5,114 nt of DNA. Origin: CAYGZM01 sp964354365. Lineage in GTDB: Bacteria > Planctomycetota > Phycisphaerae > Sedimentisphaerales > Anaerobacaceae. Where the stretch lies: positions 1 to 5,114 of the forward strand of contig CAYGZM010000232.1 in assembly GCA_964354365.1 (NCBI GenBank), read 5' to 3'. The notes beneath the pieces are model-generated. The model ran no database searches and was not told the DNA's origin. It saw only the letters and a list, made by a program, of their open reading frames with translations. Shown piece by piece: positions 5,076 through 5,114 of the stretch (position 1 is its first letter; each line of letters begins with the position of its first letter). A program made the translations under genes and the position numbers.

Positions 5076-5114
5076 AAGTTGTTTTAAGCCGCAACATAAA
5101 ATCGTTGAAACTCT

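Noticed and set aside
3804..5097. Long minus-strand frame beginning MLRLKTTFDAG across the transposase
   Set aside because: Over this range it is the wrong frame of the transposase gene (rich in Cys, Arg and His, no domain). Only its last part, left of about 3780, looks like real protein, and that is reported separately.

Overview
The window is a GC-rich bacterial accessory locus (about 1-3060) joined to an AT-richer segment (about 3060-3800) and a transposase gene (3804 to near the right edge). Every gene I support is on the minus strand, so transcription runs right to left. A periplasmic or outer-surface cytochrome with 18 CXXCH motifs beside an NHL beta-propeller is typical of bacteria that respire metals, minerals or other extracellular acceptors (Desulfobacterota/Geobacter-like, Acidobacteria, NC10, Nitrospirota and similar). 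The sequence does not let me name the taxon.

Layout, left to right. 1-264: C-terminal remnant of an IS66-family transposase with an apparent in-frame internal deletion that removes the catalytic glutamate segment. 224-2419: an 18-heme secreted cytochrome whose last codons and stop overlap the IS66 remnant in another frame. 2426-2866: the 3' half of an NHL-repeat protein, lacking its signal peptide and first blades, six bases upstream of the cytochrome. 2847-2990: a 47-codon ORF resembling the N-terminus of an IS66 transposase, fused against the truncated NHL gene. 3086-3285: a roughly 200-bp non-coding palindromic element (12-bp direct repeats, 29-bp imperfect terminal inverted repeats, two perfect internal hairpins) that looks like a MITE. 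3305-3378: tRNA-Arg(UCU) with its own promoter at 3398-3427 and two unusual base changes. 3441-3468: a terminator-like hairpin. 3514-about 3780: C-terminal fragment of an unrecognised gene, apparently cut off by the transposase element on its right. 3804-5075 (possibly 5097): a DDE transposase of the IS4/IS701-like group, with a probable one-base frameshift in its first codons.

Functionally, the NHL and cytochrome genes form one translationally coupled unit. The cytochrome probably moves electrons across or outside the envelope, and the NHL propeller may have been a secreted partner. The pair is bracketed by IS66 N-terminal and C-terminal pieces in the same orientation. This suggests IS66-mediated capture followed by deletions that ate into both ends: the NHL gene lost its 5' end and the cytochrome gained a chimeric tail. 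I see no defence system, CRISPR array or clearly new multigene system. The most unusual items are the nested-palindrome element beside the tRNA and the IS66/cytochrome chimera.
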